Positions 28,124 through 38,637 are shown, counted from the first letter of the stretch. The stretch is 64,000 nt of DNA from Burkholderia sp. Leaf177 (GCF_001424345.1 NZ_LMPF01000020.1:124001-188000); one strand, 5' to 3'. The notes: generated by a model from the letters alone, not told the origin. Translations and numbers: made by a program.

Positions 28124-28241
28124 TTACGGCACAGGGCCGGAGATTTCCGGTCCGCTGTGCGACCGTTCGAGCCATGGCGCGCCTGAGGCCGCCGTTATAA
28201 TCGACGCCCATTCAGAAGACTTTTTGCAGGTGATTCATACG

Positions 28242-28997
28242 ATGGCAAAACCACGCAGCACGTCGAAGCAGTCGAAGCAAACCGGGGGCACTTTTCTCGG
28301 TATCGTGCTGGGCTTGATTGTCGGCCTCGCAATTGCAGTGATCGTGGCGTTGTACATCACGCGCGCGCCCACCCCGTTCGTCGCGAAAGTGGCGCCCGCT
28401 CCAAGCGACTCGAATGCAACGCCGGCAACCGGCCAGCCCTACGATCCAAACCGTCCGCTGCAAGGCAAGACGCCAGGCCAGGCCGTGCCGCAAGCCGCAC
28501 AGCCCGCGCCGCCGAACACCGCGCCAGGCCAGACGAACAACCAGACGCAGTCGTCGGGTGTGCTCGACGAGCCGCAAATCGTGGAAGTGCCGCCCGGCGA
28601 AAACAACGCGGTCGTGACGACTAAGCCCGCAGCGCCGAAGCCCGCTTCACCGGCTACGGCGCCGAACGGTTCATCGACCGCGGCAACGGGCAAGAAGCCG
28701 GCGGATGCATCGGCTTCTTCAACAGCCAAGGTCACGCCGCCCGCGCCTGGCGACGTGAACACTGGCTACTTCCTGCAAGTCGGCGCCTACAAGACCCAGG
28801 CCGACGCCGAACAGCAGCGCGCCCGTCTCGGCTTCCAGGGGTTCGAGTCAAAAGTCACGCAACGCGATGCCGGCAACGTCACGTATTACCGCGTGCGGAT
28901 CGGCCCGTTCACGAAGTTCGAGGACATGAACAACACGCGTCAACGGCTCTCGGACGCAGGCGTCGATACCGCCGTGATCCGCTTCTCGAAGCAATGA
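28242..28997 (+). CDS. SPOR domain protein (FtsN-like)
   Basis: This 251-residue protein has a short cytoplasmic start, one membrane segment (about residues 25-46), a long Pro/Ala/Thr-rich periplasmic linker and a C-terminal SPOR domain (about 170-251; YFLQVGAYKTQADAEQQRARL and TYYRVRIGPF). SPOR domains bind denuded peptidoglycan at the division site, so it is an FtsN-like division candidate. It follows argS, a common arrangement in Betaproteobacteria, with a gap containing a nested inverted repeat (28128-28161). The ATG at 28242 is chosen over an upstream TTG. Confidence 0.9.
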   Translation: MAKPRSTSKQSKQTGGTFLGIVLGLIVGLAIAVIVALYITRAPTPFVAKVAPAPSDSNATPATGQPYDPNRPLQGKTPGQAVPQAAQPAPPNTAPGQTNNQTQSSGVLDEPQIVEVPPGENNAVVTTKPAAPKPASPATAPNGSSTAATGKKPADASASSTAKVTPPAPGDVNTGYFLQVGAYKTQADAEQQRARLGFQGFESKVTQRDAGNVTYYRVRIGPFTKFEDMNNTRQRLSDAGVDTAVIRFSKQ

Positions 28998-29135
28998 GTT
29001 CGATGAACCGCGCGCGTCCTGAGAGCATTCAGGGCGCGTGCGGTCCGCGACCGGCCAGCCAGTCGCCATGGACCTTAAGCTTCCCTTAAGCGTCGTGTGT
29101 TCCCCTTTTGCCTCTCACGCTCATTCCCGGTCACC

Positions 29136-29789
29136 ATGAAAAAACTTTTCAGCGCCCTCGCTCTTTCCCTCGGCCTCGCTGCCGGCTCCATGAGTTTTAT
29201 GAGCGCCGCTCATGCGTCGCCGGCCGCGCCTGTGGCGGGCACCGACTACACCGTGTTGCAGGCAGCGCAGCCGGTCGAGGCGCAGGGCAAGATCGAGGTG
29301 ATCGAATTCATGTGGTACGGCTGCCCGCATTGCAACGAATTCGACCCGTATCTGGAAGCATGGATCAAGAAGCAAGGTCCCGACGTGGTGTTCAAGCGCG
29401 TGCCGGTTGCCTTTCGCGACGACTTCATTCCGCATTCGAAGATGTTCCACGCACTCGATGCACTCGGCCTGGCTGACAAGCTCACGCCCGCCGTTTTCAA
29501 CGAGATCCACGAGAAGAAGAACTACCTGCTGACGCCTGAAGCGCAGGCTACGTTCCTTGCCACGCAAGGCGTCGACAAGAAGAAGTACATGGACGCGTAC
29601 AACTCGTTCTCGACCCAAAGCAATCTGCAGCGCGACAAAAAGCTGCTCGATGCCTACAAGATCGACGGCGTGCCGACCATCGCGATTCAGGGCAAGTACG
29701 AAACGGGTCCGGCGACCACGAACAGCCTGCCGGGCACCATCCAGGTCATGGACTTCATCGTGAATCAGGTTCGCGCGAAGAAGATGTAA
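29136..29789 (+). CDS. dsbA: Thiol:disulfide interchange protein DsbA
   Basis: DsbA introduces disulfides into exported proteins. The 217-residue precursor has a signal peptide (about residues 1-28, ending AAHAS), a thioredoxin-fold active site CPHC in FMWYGCPHCNEF, and the cis-Pro loop in DGVPTIAI. The start at 29136 fits the signal peptide; an in-frame start at 29097 would put extra residues before it. The next gene starts four bases after its stop. Confidence 0.95.
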   Translation: MKKLFSALALSLGLAAGSMSFMSAAHASPAAPVAGTDYTVLQAAQPVEAQGKIEVIEFMWYGCPHCNEFDPYLEAWIKKQGPDVVFKRVPVAFRDDFIPHSKMFHALDALGLADKLTPAVFNEIHEKKNYLLTPEAQATFLATQGVDKKKYMDAYNSFSTQSNLQRDKKLLDAYKIDGVPTIAIQGKYETGPATTNSLPGTIQVMDFIVNQVRAKKM

Positions 29790-29793
29790 GGAC

Positions 29794-30585
29794 GTGAACG
29801 CCGCTACGAACGACACGCCGGCCCGGCTGAGGGTTTTCATCACCGGCGCGTCGAGTGGCATTGGGCTCGCGCTCGCCGAGGAATATCTGAGGCGCGGCGC
29901 GGTGCTCGGCCTCGTTGCCCGTCGCGGCGACACGCTTGCGGCTTTCGCCGCGCGCTTTCCTTCTGCATCGATCTCCATTTATCCCGCCGATGTCCGCGAT
30001 GCCGCAGCCCTCGCTGCCGCAGCCGCGGACTTCTGCGCGTTGCATGGCGGCGCCGATATCGTCATTGCAAACGCAGGGATCAGCCGTGGCGCGCTGACCG
30101 GCCACGGCGATCTCGAAGCCTTCCGCGACGTGATGGATACCAATTATTTCGGCATGATCGCGACGTTCGAGCCGTTCGTCGCGCAGATGGTCGCCGGGCG
30201 GCGCGGCACGCTCGTGGGGATCGCGAGCGTGGCGGGCGTGCGCGGGTTGCCGGGATCGGGCGCGTATAGCGCGTCGAAGTCGGCGGCGTTGAAGTATCTC
30301 GAAGCGCTGCGGGTGGAGATGCGGCCGGCGGGGGTATCGGTGGTGACGATCGCGCCGGGCTACATCCGCACGGAAATGACGCGCCGGAATCCGTATCCGA
30401 TGCCCTTTCTCATGGACGCCGATGTGTTTGCAAGAAAGACCGCCGATGCCATCGGGAAGAAAACGCGCTTTGCCACGTTTCCATGGCAGATGCGCGTGGC
30501 CGGCGCCTTGCTGCATGTCGTTCCGCGATGGCTCTACGACCGGGCGATGGAGAAGGCGCCTAGAAAACCTCGGGCGGGTGAATAG
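29794..30585 (+). CDS. Short-chain dehydrogenase/reductase
   Basis: The 263-residue protein has the classical SDR features: the cofactor motif GASSGIG, the NAG motif in IVIANAGISRG, and the catalytic Ser and YxxxK (SGAYSASKSAALKYL). The GTG start lies four bases after the dsbA stop with TAAGGA overlapping that stop, so the genes are linked in an operon. The substrate is unknown. It ends before a strong terminator. Confidence 0.93.
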   Translation: MNAATNDTPARLRVFITGASSGIGLALAEEYLRRGAVLGLVARRGDTLAAFAARFPSASISIYPADVRDAAALAAAAADFCALHGGADIVIANAGISRGALTGHGDLEAFRDVMDTNYFGMIATFEPFVAQMVAGRRGTLVGIASVAGVRGLPGSGAYSASKSAALKYLEALRVEMRPAGVSVVTIAPGYIRTEMTRRNPYPMPFLMDADVFARKTADAIGKKTRFATFPWQMRVAGALLHVVPRWLYDRAMEKAPRKPRAGE

Positions 30586-30604
30586 GCGACAAGCGCGGGC
30601 AAAG

Positions 30605-30641
30605 AAAAAGCCCGGCGGACTAACAATCCGCCGGGCTTTTT
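30605..30641. terminator. Bidirectional rho-independent terminator
   Basis: A perfect 15-base stem (arms at 30605-30619 and 30627-30641, core GCCCGGCGGA) with A and T runs on the two sides. It separates the dsbA-SDR unit from the convergent DUF3443 gene. Confidence 0.95.
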
Positions 30642-30659
30642 GCTATTTACGTGGCGAGT

Positions 30660-31973
30660 TTAAAACGCCACGAAAGGCGCGTTGCCGTTGTTGCCGATCC
30701 CGAAGTACACATGGCGTCCGAAGAAGAACGGCAAGCCGAAGTCGAACAGCGTGGGGAACGAACCAATGTTCCCGGCCAGCCCGTTCAACGCGTAGTTCGT
30801 GCCGCTGCCAGCCAGCGTCTTGGCGTTGGCGACCGTGAAGCTCACCGTGGCCGATGTGCCGTCCTGGCCGATTACCGTCGAAGACAGCGCCGTCGAGTTA
30901 GTCGGACAGTAGAAGTCCGTGAAGCTCGTCGTGCAGTTCGGCAACGACGTGTCGTTGAAGAACAATCCGTTGGAACCGGAATCGACGATCGTCGTCACCG
31001 ACGTGCCTTTGTACGAGCCGCCCAGATTGCCGAATGCCGAGGATTTGAAGGATGTCGCGCCGGTCAGCGTGTTGTTGCTCTGCGTTCCGATGCCAAACAC
31101 CAGCGTGCCCGTCGCCGAAGCGGCCGCGCTCGCCACCGGCGGCAATTGCACGATCACGCCGTTGTTGTCCACGGCGAACTTCGTCACCGGATTCACGACC
31201 TGGCTTGCCATAGCCACCGCGGTCTGCGAGCAATTTGTCCCCGACGGACACGAGTAGTAGTTGCTGGTCGCAGCGTTCGCGCAGGCAGCGCCGCAATCCG
31301 TCGCCGATACCCCCACGCCCAGGATTCCGTTCGCGCCCAGTTGCCGTGACGTGCTTTCGTTGCTGCCATTGATACAGCCGGATGCCGGAACCGTCGAATT
31401 CGCCAGATCGCCCACGATCTGAATCGGAATGGCGCTGGCCGTTTCGCCACCGATCTTCACGTCGGCGGTACGCACGGTGCCCCACGTGAAGCCATCGGCG
31501 AATTGCGTGCACTGCGCGAGCTGGCCGCCGCTCGTCGACTGATTGATCGGCAGATTCGTGATGATTTGCGCGGCGGCGTCGCTGGCAAGACGCAGGCCGT
31601 ACGAGCCGGTATCGACCTGAATGTTGTCGATGGTTTGGCACACGCTGGTTCCAGGCGCGCAAACGGTCACGGTCACGTTCGGAATATTGACGAAGTTCTG
31701 CGCGCCCGGGCCGACGGTGATCGGCACCGTGTTCGCGGCCGTCGATGCAATCGGCTGCGCGTTCGGCGTGCTGCCTGTATCGCCACCGCTGCTGCCGCCG
31801 CTGCCACTGCTACCGCTGCCGGAACTGCCGCCGCTGCTGACAGAACTGCTGCCCGAGTCGCCGCCTCCGCCGCCGCAGGCAGCGAGGACCACGGACAAGC
31901 TGAGCACGGCGAGGCATCGGAACAAGCCGGACTTCAAAGAGAAAAATGACGATGAAAACGTCGGACGCATCAT
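30660..31973 (-). CDS. DUF3443 lipoprotein, aspartic-protease-like
   Basis: A 437-residue exported lipoprotein: signal peptide with a lipobox (VLAACG, about residues 29-34), then a Gly/Ser-rich linker (about 34-68), then a DUF3443 domain. Inside it are two retropepsin-like motifs, IQVDTGSYGLRL and TIVDSGSNGLFF, arranged like the two active-site Asp loops of pepsin-type proteases. Several paired Cys suggest disulfides. Protease activity is not proven for this family. It is coupled with the DUF2844 gene just upstream (15-base gap), a pair seen across Burkholderiaceae. Confidence 0.88.
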   Translation of the reverse strand: MMRPTFSSSFFSLKSGLFRCLAVLSLSVVLAACGGGGGDSGSSSVSSGGSSGSGSSGSGGSSGGDTGSTPNAQPIASTAANTVPITVGPGAQNFVNIPNVTVTVCAPGTSVCQTIDNIQVDTGSYGLRLASDAAAQIITNLPINQSTSGGQLAQCTQFADGFTWGTVRTADVKIGGETASAIPIQIVGDLANSTVPASGCINGSNESTSRQLGANGILGVGVSATDCGAACANAATSNYYSCPSGTNCSQTAVAMASQVVNPVTKFAVDNNGVIVQLPPVASAAASATGTLVFGIGTQSNNTLTGATSFKSSAFGNLGGSYKGTSVTTIVDSGSNGLFFNDTSLPNCTTSFTDFYCPTNSTALSSTVIGQDGTSATVSFTVANAKTLAGSGTNYALNGLAGNIGSFPTLFDFGLPFFFGRHVYFGIGNNGNAPFVAF

Positions 31974-31988
31974 GAAAGTCTCCGTCCG

Positions 31989-32516
31989 TTATTGGATGTC
32001 GCTGGCGCTGACGCCGGCGGGCAAGGCTTGTGGAAGATATGCCTGGCCGACGAACGCGCCCATGTGGCCACCGGAACGGACAACCAGCGCGCTGCCGGCA
32101 ACGCTCACCGGCCCACGGCCACCGCCGTTGGCGCGCTGGTTCTGGATACCCTGGACGTATTGCGGAAAGTAACTGCCGAGTAGCGTCGGCAAATCGGGGA
32201 TGCGCGGGCCTTGCCACGCAATGCCGAAGACCGTGCCGTCCGCACCCACATATTCATTGACCACGGTGCCAACCGGCAACGTGGTCGTGCGCACGGTGAA
32301 GGCGCTTGTGGACGCCGCAGCCGCAGAACCCGCCGACGCCGATGCCGCATGCGATACCGAATTGCTGACGGTTGCGCCCGCGGGCGCCGTCATGGGCGCG
32401 CCGCCGAGCACCGCGTAGGCAGGCGAAACCGCCAACACGCCGAACGTCAATCCTGCTGCCAGACTTGCGAGCACGCGAGCGCGCCGCAAGCCGAATGAAA
32501 TGATCGAAGTGTCCAC
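31989..32516 (-). CDS. DUF2844 exported protein
   Basis: This 175-residue protein has a signal peptide (about residues 1-35, ending SPAYAVLGG) and a mature part typical of DUF2844 (TVVNEYVGADGTVFGIAWQGPRIPDLPTLLG split by a short gap-free stretch, then RGPVSVAGSALVVRSGGHMG). A run of Ala/Ser near residues 55-70 looks like a linker. Function is unknown. It is the first gene of a two-gene unit with the DUF3443 lipoprotein. Confidence 0.86.
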   Translation of the reverse strand: MDTSIISFGLRRARVLASLAAGLTFGVLAVSPAYAVLGGAPMTAPAGATVSNSVSHAASASAGSAAAASTSAFTVRTTTLPVGTVVNEYVGADGTVFGIAWQGPRIPDLPTLLGSYFPQYVQGIQNQRANGGGRGPVSVAGSALVVRSGGHMGAFVGQAYLPQALPAGVSASDIQ

Positions 32517-32764
32517 TTCAATTCTCCGTTTCGATTATTTCAAGCGATGCACTGTTTCGTCTGATGAAACGCCGCAAGGTTGCGGGTCATTCGCCGAGAC
32601 GTCAGTATGCCAGCCGAATGCGTCGGTCTCGGGAAAGTGAACATATGTTGCAACGCGATAGTTGCCGGATTGGCCGAAATGGGTGTTGTTTTGACCTGCG
32701 CGGCCGCGCGTGGACGGGCGCGCCGGGCATTTTGCCCAGCGCGCTCATCAGGTCAGACTTAAAG

Positions 32765-33472
32765 TTAGAAACCCAGGCTGGCCAGAAGATCGTCGACCTG
32801 CGTCTGGTCCTGAACGACGTCGGTGCGGCCTTCGGGATTGATCTGCGGGCCGTTCAGCAACGTTTCCGGCGTACCCGAAACGGTCGATGCAGCCAGCGCC
32901 GCGGCCTGCGCCGCGAACTGTTCACGCCGCTCGGGTGCGATGTTTTCCAGCAGCACGCCAAGCAATTGCTGTTCGATCACGTACACCACGTCGGTGATCT
33001 TCTTGATCACCTGCCCGGTCAGATCCTGGAAATCCTGCGCGAGCATGATTTCGAGCAACTGCGCGTTGGTCGCGACCGTGTGAACCGGCACTTGCTGCAG
33101 GAAACCGCGGGTGTCCGCGAGCAAGGTCTTGACGTCCGCGTTGTCCAGCGGCGCGCCGTACCACTTTTCCCAGCGGGCATCGAGCGCTTCTGCGTCGCGC
33201 TGCATGGTTTGCTGCATCGGCTTGGCAAGTTCGATGGCGTTCAGCGCGCGATCGGCGGCCTGCTCGGTCATCGTCGCGACGTATTTCAGGCGGTCGCGCG
33301 CGTCCGGGACCATTTCGGCGGCGGCTTCAACTTGCTTGTCGAGGCCGAGTTCGCGCATGGAGTCGCGCAGCGTGCGCGTCAGTTGTCCAATGCGCGCCAA
33401 TATCCGGTCGCTCGATGCATCGCCTTCTTGCTCGATCGCGGCCAGCGCTTCCTGGGTCGTCATTTCGTTCAC
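32765..33472 (-). CDS. cheZ: Chemotaxis phosphatase CheZ
   Basis: CheZ removes phosphate from CheY-P and so resets the motor signal. The 235-residue, mainly helical protein has the catalytic segment MLAQDFQDLTGQVIKK (with the active Gln) and a C-terminal CheY-binding helix (DQTQVDDLLASLGF). It starts three bases after the cheY stop and is the last gene of the motA-cheZ operon. Confidence 0.95.
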   Translation of the reverse strand: MNEMTTQEALAAIEQEGDASSDRILARIGQLTRTLRDSMRELGLDKQVEAAAEMVPDARDRLKYVATMTEQAADRALNAIELAKPMQQTMQRDAEALDARWEKWYGAPLDNADVKTLLADTRGFLQQVPVHTVATNAQLLEIMLAQDFQDLTGQVIKKITDVVYVIEQQLLGVLLENIAPERREQFAAQAAALAASTVSGTPETLLNGPQINPEGRTDVVQDQTQVDDLLASLGF

Positions 33473-33475
33473 GAT

Positions 33476-33871
33476 TCAGCTCCCGGCCTTGGCCATCTTT
33501 TCGAGAATCTTCGTGAGCTTCTCGTCGAGGGTCGCGGCCGTGAACGGCTTGACCACGTATCCGCTCGCGCCAGCCTGCGCCGCGGCAATGATGTTTTCCT
33601 TCTTCGATTCCGCCGTCACCATCAGCACGGGCAAGTGCGAAAGCGTGGCGTCGGCGCGAATCTGCTTGAGCATTTCGAGGCCGTCGAGGTTCGGCATGTT
33701 CCAGTCGGAAATGACGAATTCGAAACCGCCGCCGCGCAGACGCGCGAGACCGGCCGCGCCGTCCTCGGCTTCATCGACGTTCGAAAAACCCAGTTCCTTC
33801 AGCAGGTTTCGCACGATACGGCGCATCGTCGGGAAGTCATCGACGACCAAAATCTTCATGTTCTTGTCCAT
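33476..33871 (-). CDS. cheY: Chemotaxis response regulator CheY
   Basis: This 131-residue receiver is the flagellar-motor Che[22 protein letters not shown] near the start, phospho-acceptor D56 in FVISDWNMP, and MVTAE and VVKPFTA conserved sites. The DWNMP segment is that of enterobacterial CheY. The ATG at 33871 is nine bases after AAGGA; a GTG two codons upstream is too close to the ribosome site. It pairs with cheZ three bases downstream. Confidence 0.95.
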   Translation of the reverse strand: MDKNMKILVVDDFPTMRRIVRNLLKELGFSNVDEAEDGAAGLARLRGGGFEFVISDWNMPNLDGLEMLKQIRADATLSHLPVLMVTAESKKENIIAAAQAGASGYVVKPFTAATLDEKLTKILEKMAKAGS

Positions 33872-33947
33872 CTTCACTGCTCCTTGTATTCCCGTTGTTT
33901 CTTCAGGCGGCGCGCACGCCGCACGAGTATTCGAATCAGGTGGCGGG

Positions 33948-35063
33948 TCAGACGCGCTGCGCGCGTTCGCCCATGGAATTGAGGCGCGCCATCACGCGCC
34001 GGGTCATTTCCGATAACGGCGCGATCTCGCTGACGCCGCCCGTTGCAACGGCTTCTCGCGGCATGCCGTAGACCACGCAGCTCGCTTCGTCCTGCGCGAA
34101 CGTGTAGGCGCCCGCCTGCTGCATTTCCAGCATGCCCTGCGCGCCGTCGCGGCCCATGCCGGTCAGGATCACGCCGAGCGCGTTCTTGCCGGCGTTTTGC
34201 GCGGCGGAACGGAACAGCACATCCACCGATGGCCGATGCCGGTTGACCGGCGGGGCATCGGAGAGATGCGCGACGTAGTTGGCGCCGCTGCGCACGAGCA
34301 CGAGGTGAGCGTCGCCCGGCGCGATATACGCGTGGCCCGGCAAGACGCGCTCGCCGTGCTCCGCTTCCTTCACGGCGATGCGGCACAAGCCGTTCAGCCG
34401 TTGCGCAAACGACTTCGTGAAGCCCGGCGGCATGTGCTGCGCGATCATCACGCCGGGTGCATCGGGCGGAAGGGGAAGCAGAAGCTCGCGGATCGCTTCG
34501 GTGCCGCCCGTCGATGCCCCGACGATGATCAGCTTCTCCGTGCTCACCAGCGGATTGTTCAGGTTCGGCGTGGGCTTGTGCGCCGCGGCCGCGCCGCTCG
34601 AACCTGCCGCAGCGTGAACGACATGCGGCGTTTGCCGAACCCGGGCGCGTGCGGCGGCGCGGATTTTATCGGCGAGCTTTTCCGCGTATTCGAGCATGCC
34701 GTCGCGAATGCCCACGCGCGGTTTCGTCACGAAATCCACTGCGCCGAGTTCCAGCGCGCGCAGCGTGATTTCCGAGCCGCGTTCCGTCAGCGACGACACC
34801 ATCACAACCGGCATGGGCCGAAGCCGCATCAGCTTTTCCAGGAAATCGAGGCCGTCCATGCGCGGCATTTCCACGTCGAGCGTGAGCACGTCCGGGTTGT
34901 GCTGCTTGATCAAGTCGCGCGCGACCAGCGGATCGGGCGCGGTCGCGCACACGTGCATATCGGGCTGCGAATTGATGATCTCGGTCATCAGGCTGCGCAC
35001 CAGCGCCGAGTCATCGACGCACAACACGCTGATTTTCGGTTCCGTGCTCCGGGCCGTTGTCAT
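33948..35063 (-). CDS. cheB: Chemotaxis methylesterase CheB
   Basis: CheB demethylates and deamidates receptors when phosphorylated by CheA. The 371-residue protein has an N-terminal receiver (D63 in VLTLDVEMP) and a C-terminal methylesterase domain with the triad segments [11 protein letters not shown] (Ser), AQHMPPGFT (His) and GMGRDGAQG (Asp). Its ATG overlaps the cheD stop by four bases. Confidence 0.96.
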   Translation of the reverse strand: MTTARSTEPKISVLCVDDSALVRSLMTEIINSQPDMHVCATAPDPLVARDLIKQHNPDVLTLDVEMPRMDGLDFLEKLMRLRPMPVVMVSSLTERGSEITLRALELGAVDFVTKPRVGIRDGMLEYAEKLADKIRAAARARVRQTPHVVHAAAGSSGAAAAHKPTPNLNNPLVSTEKLIIVGASTGGTEAIRELLLPLPPDAPGVMIAQHMPPGFTKSFAQRLNGLCRIAVKEAEHGERVLPGHAYIAPGDAHLVLVRSGANYVAHLSDAPPVNRHRPSVDVLFRSAAQNAGKNALGVILTGMGRDGAQGMLEMQQAGAYTFAQDEASCVVYGMPREAVATGGVSEIAPLSEMTRRVMARLNSMGERAQRV

Positions 35064-35779
35064 GCTTCCTCCGCCGTCTTCATGCGGACGGTTCGCTGCA
35101 GGCCGGCTGCGGCACCGAATAATTCGATGCGGGGTTTGTCGGGTGTTTTCGCTTTCGGCTGGCTGAAGAGCTCGACGCGCGCACGCGCCTTCGCGAGCCG
35201 TTCGCTGCGTGCTTCGGGCGATTGCCGCACCAGCGCCTGCTCGCGTTCGACCACGCTCGGGTCTTGATGCGTGATCAGTTTCTTGACCATTGCCTGGCCG
35301 GTTCGCGGCATGAACGCGACCTTGCGCGGATACATGCCCTGCAAATCCTCGGCCACGATACGAATCTTTTCCAGCGCGAGATAGCGGCGCACGAACTCGG
35401 AATTTCTATCGCCGATATTGATGGTCGTCATGCCGGCCAGCACCGCGCCGCCGCCGAACACCTTGGCTTCGAAGCGTTCGCGCCGGCCGCCGCGCTTGAT
35501 CATTTCATTGATCAGCACTTCCATGGCATACGCGCCGTAGCGCATGGAATCCGCGCCCGATTGCGATGCGTCCGCGCCGTCGTCGGGCAGCATGAAATGG
35601 TTCATGCCGCCAATGCCGGCTGTCCGGTCGGTGATGCACGCCGCCACGCACGAACCGAGCACCGTGACGAGGACCATGTTCTCGCCCGTCATGTAGAACT
35701 CGTTCGGCAACAGCTTCACGCCCGGGAGCTTGAAGTGGTTGTCGAAATAAAGGTTCGTGGCGATCGGCAAAGCGCTCAT
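35060..35779 (-). CDS. cheD: Chemoreceptor glutamine deamidase CheD
   Basis: CheD deamidates glutamines on receptors. The 239-residue protein has the catalytic Cys in LGSCVAACI and the His in GGMNHFMLP. It has a C-terminal extension of about 60 residues beyond the usual core (rich in R, A and K). It is coupled by 4-base overlaps to cheR before it and cheB after it. Confidence 0.95.
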   Translation of the reverse strand: MSALPIATNLYFDNHFKLPGVKLLPNEFYMTGENMVLVTVLGSCVAACITDRTAGIGGMNHFMLPDDGADASQSGADSMRYGAYAMEVLINEMIKRGGRRERFEAKVFGGGAVLAGMTTINIGDRNSEFVRRYLALEKIRIVAEDLQGMYPRKVAFMPRTGQAMVKKLITHQDPSVVEREQALVRQSPEARSERLAKARARVELFSQPKAKTPDKPRIELFGAAAGLQRTVRMKTAEEA

Positions 35780-36699
35780 GCCAATTCCCCGGCAAGCGCC
35801 TTCTTCTTCGCGGGTCCAGCAACGGAATCACGCGACAGCGCGTACACCGTCTGGCCGCGCAACTTGAACGCCTGCGTCACGTACGTGAAGTTTTCCGAAT
35901 GCCCGGCGAACAGCAAACCGCCGCTTTTCATCAGCGGTTCGAAGCGCGCGAGAACTTGCGCTTGCGTGGGTTTATCGAAGTAGATCATTACGTTGCGACA
36001 GAAAATCGCGTCGAACTGGCCGGGCAGCGCGTATTTGGAATCGGTCAGGTTCAATTGCTCGAACTTCACCATTGCGCGCACTTCCGGACGGATCTTGACC
36101 ATGCCCGCGTGCGCGCCCGTGCCTTTCAGGAAAAAGCGCTTCAGCCGGTCATTGCCGAGCGTCTTCACCGAATCGAGCGAATAGACGCCAGCGTCGGCCT
36201 TCTGCAAAACTTGGCTGTCGATATCCGTCGCGATCACCGTGCATTGGCGCGCGGCGGAATCGCCGAGCGTTTCCATCAGCGTCATAGCGATGGAATACGG
36301 CTCCTCGCCCGTCGACGCCGCCGAACACCACACCGAAAACGGCTGCGGCCGGCTTTTCGCGAACGTGGCGAGAATCGGAAAATGATGCGATTCGCGGAAG
36401 AACGCGGTCAGGTTCGTGGTCAGCGCGTTGGTGAACGCTTCCCACTCGGCGCTGTCCGGCTGTGCTTCGAGCCGATCCAGATAAAGACGAAACGTATCGA
36501 TATTGCACGCGCGCAAACGTCGCGCGAGACGGCTGTACGCCATGTCGCGCTTATGCTCGGACAGCGAAATCCCGGCACGACGATGAATCAGGTCGCGGAT
36601 GCGGCCGAAGTCGGCGTTGGTGAATTCGAAGTCGCGTTCCACTTCCGAACCATTGCGGGTCCGCTCGCGGGGTGTATCGACGGGTGAGCGCGTTGCCAT
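35776..36699 (-). CDS. cheR: Chemotaxis methyltransferase CheR
   Basis: CheR methylates receptor glutamates with SAM. The 307-residue protein has the N-terminal helical domain ([20 protein letters not shown]), the AFFRE motif region ([13 protein letters not shown]), the SAM-binding [14 protein letters not shown] segment and [14 protein letters not shown]. It follows the receptor gene, whose C-terminus carries a CheR-binding tail. Confidence 0.96.
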   Translation of the reverse strand: MATRSPVDTPRERTRNGSEVERDFEFTNADFGRIRDLIHRRAGISLSEHKRDMAYSRLARRLRACNIDTFRLYLDRLEAQPDSAEWEAFTNALTTNLTAFFRESHHFPILATFAKSRPQPFSVWCSAASTGEEPYSIAMTLMETLGDSAARQCTVIATDIDSQVLQKADAGVYSLDSVKTLGNDRLKRFFLKGTGAHAGMVKIRPEVRAMVKFEQLNLTDSKYALPGQFDAIFCRNVMIYFDKPTQAQVLARFEPLMKSGGLLFAGHSENFTYVTQAFKLRGQTVYALSRDSVAGPAKKKALAGELA

Positions 36700-36758
36700 T
36701 TTCTAGCCTTCGTTCTGCTGGAACGTGCGGTGAGCCTGCATGATTTTTTACTGCTGTC

Positions 36759-38579
36759 TCAGAAGGTTTCCCAGTCGCCGGCTGCAGTTGCAGCGAGCTT
36801 CGGTGCCTTGGCCGTCGGTTCAGCTTTTCCAGCCGCCGCAGCCTCGGAGATAACCTTCGCGTTTGCTTTCGCATCTACCTTCGCATTTACCTTCGCATCT
36901 ACCTTATTAACGGCGCGATTGGCCGCGACGTTAGGCCGCGAAACAACTTTTATCGGGGCGATGCCGCGCGTTGCGCTCAGCGTCGCGGCAACCGACGGTT
37001 CAACGCGTCCCGGCTGGGTTGCGTCGCCGCTGACTTGCCAATGCCCGACCACGTCCTTGAGCTTGCGCGTCTGTTCTTCGAGCGACGCCGCCGCAGCCGC
37101 CGCTTCTTCTACCAGCGCGGCGTTCTGCTGCGTGACTTCGTCCATCTGCCCAACGGCGCGGCTGACCTGTTCGATGCCTTGCGATTGTTCGTCGGACGCC
37201 GCGCTGATCTCGCCCATGATGTCCGTCACGCGACGTACCGCCTGGACGATTTCATCCATGGTCGTGCCGGCGCGCGCCACGAGTTGCGAGCCGCTTTCCA
37301 CTTTCGCCGTCGAGTCGCCGATCAGCGACTTGATCTCTTTCGCCGCCGCCGCGCTGCGTTGCGCGAGGCTGCGCACTTCGCCGGCCACGACCGCAAATCC
37401 GCGTCCTTCTTCGCCGGCACGCGCCGCTTCGACCGCCGCGTTCAGCGCGAGAATATTCGTCTGGAAAGCAATCCCCTCGATCACGCCGATGATGTCCACC
37501 ACCTTGCTCGAACTCGATGAAATCGCGTTCATGGTGTCCACGACCTGCTCGACGACTTCACCTCCGCGCGATGCGATATCGGACGCATTCACGGCAAGTT
37601 GCGACGCTTGGCGCGCGTTCTCTGCGTTCTGTTTGACCGTGCTCGTCAACTGTTCCATGCTCGACGCCGTTTCCTGCAGCGACGCCGCTTGCTCTTCAGT
37701 ACGTTGCGACAGATCCGTGTTGCCGCTTGCGATCTCACGCGCGCCGACATCGATGGATTCCGCGCCGTGATGCACCGATCCCACCATCGCGGTCAGATTC
37801 ACCCGCATCCGTTCAATTCCCGCAAACAGACGGCCAATCTCGTTGGTTTTATCGGTATGAGCGGAGCGCGTCAGGTCGCCGCGCGCGATGCGCTCGAAGT
37901 GATCGACGGCGTCGTTGATCGGCTGCACGATCATGCCGCCCATCGCGAAACGCGTGGCAACCAGCGTCAGCACAGCCAGCACCATCACGCCGGTAATCAC
38001 CTCGATCAGCAGCGTGATATTTGCCTGCGTGTCGGCACGCAGGGTATCGGCGTGCTTTTGCGTGAAGTCCACGACCGCGGACGCCGCTGTGTCCAGCGCA
38101 ACGAACATCGGGCTGATTTTCGTATCGGCGATGGCGTGATACGCCGGCAAATCGTTCGCCCGGATCGCGATGAATTCAGGATCCACGCCTTCGCGCATCA
38201 GCGTGTCGCGCTTCGCCACGACTTCATCCAGCATGGCTTGCGGCAAAGTGCGCTTCGGCGTGGACAGGAAAAGCTTCCAGTTCTCGTTGGATTTGTCGAG
38301 CAGGAACTGGCCGCGATCGATCGCCTTCTTCGCTTCGTCGGTCTTGCCGGCTTCATCGAGTGAACGCACGCGGTCGAGCGTCACGCGGGCGCGCAGCAAG
38401 TACGACGACGCGTCGTTGAGCGCGCGCACCGAAACCATGTCGCTGTCCGCGAGCGTGGACAGCGAATTGCCCGCCGAGCGCAAGCCGTTCAGCGACAACG
38501 CGGCCACGACTGCGGCAAAGCCGACGAACAGCAAACCCACGAGCGTCAGCGTGGTACGAATCGACCAGTTCTTAAGCAT
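36759..38579 (-). CDS. Methyl-accepting chemotaxis protein
   Basis: A 606-residue transmembrane receptor with membrane segments at about residues 10-32 and 188-212, a periplasmic four-helix-type sensor between them, a HAMP domain, and a cytoplasmic signalling hairpin with the conserved tip ([20 protein letters not shown]). The C-terminus ends in DWETF, the pentapeptide that tethers CheR. Before it lies a flexible Lys/Ala/Val/Asn arm with 4-residue repeats, encoded by 12-base tandem repeats. The ligand is unknown. It lies in the che operon between cheW and cheR. Confidence 0.95.
   Translation of the reverse strand: MLKNWSIRTTLTLVGLLFVGFAAVVAALSLNGLRSAGNSLSTLADSDMVSVRALNDASSYLLRARVTLDRVRSLDEAGKTDEAKKAIDRGQFLLDKSNENWKLFLSTPKRTLPQAMLDEVVAKRDTLMREGVDPEFIAIRANDLPAYHAIADTKISPMFVALDTAASAVVDFTQKHADTLRADTQANITLLIEVITGVMVLAVLTLVATRFAMGGMIVQPINDAVDHFERIARGDLTRSAHTDKTNEIGRLFAGIERMRVNLTAMVGSVHHGAESIDVGAREIASGNTDLSQRTEEQAASLQETASSMEQLTSTVKQNAENARQASQLAVNASDIASRGGEVVEQVVDTMNAISSSSSKVVDIIGVIEGIAFQTNILALNAAVEAARAGEEGRGFAVVAGEVRSLAQRSAAAAKEIKSLIGDSTAKVESGSQLVARAGTTMDEIVQAVRRVTDIMGEISAASDEQSQGIEQVSRAVGQMDEVTQQNAALVEEAAAAAASLEEQTRKLKDVVGHWQVSGDATQPGRVEPSVAATLSATRGIAPIKVVSRPNVAANRAVNKVDAKVNAKVDAKANAKVISEAAAAGKAEPTAKAPKLAATAAGDWETF
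36851..36910. repeat. 12-base tandem repeat in the MCP tail
   Basis: About five imperfect copies of a TACCTTCGCATC unit. On the minus strand they encode repeating [12 protein letters not shown] four-residue blocks in the linker before the CheR-tethering tail. Copy number may vary between strains. Confidence 0.7.
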
Positions 38580-38637
38580 GTCATTCTTCCAGACGGTTCA
38601 ATCGGTTCAATCGGATAAGTCGGTTCGAATCCCGGGA

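Noticed and set aside
32564-33982. Plus-strand open frame of about 470 codons
   Set aside because: It is antisense to cheZ and cheY, which have full family signatures.
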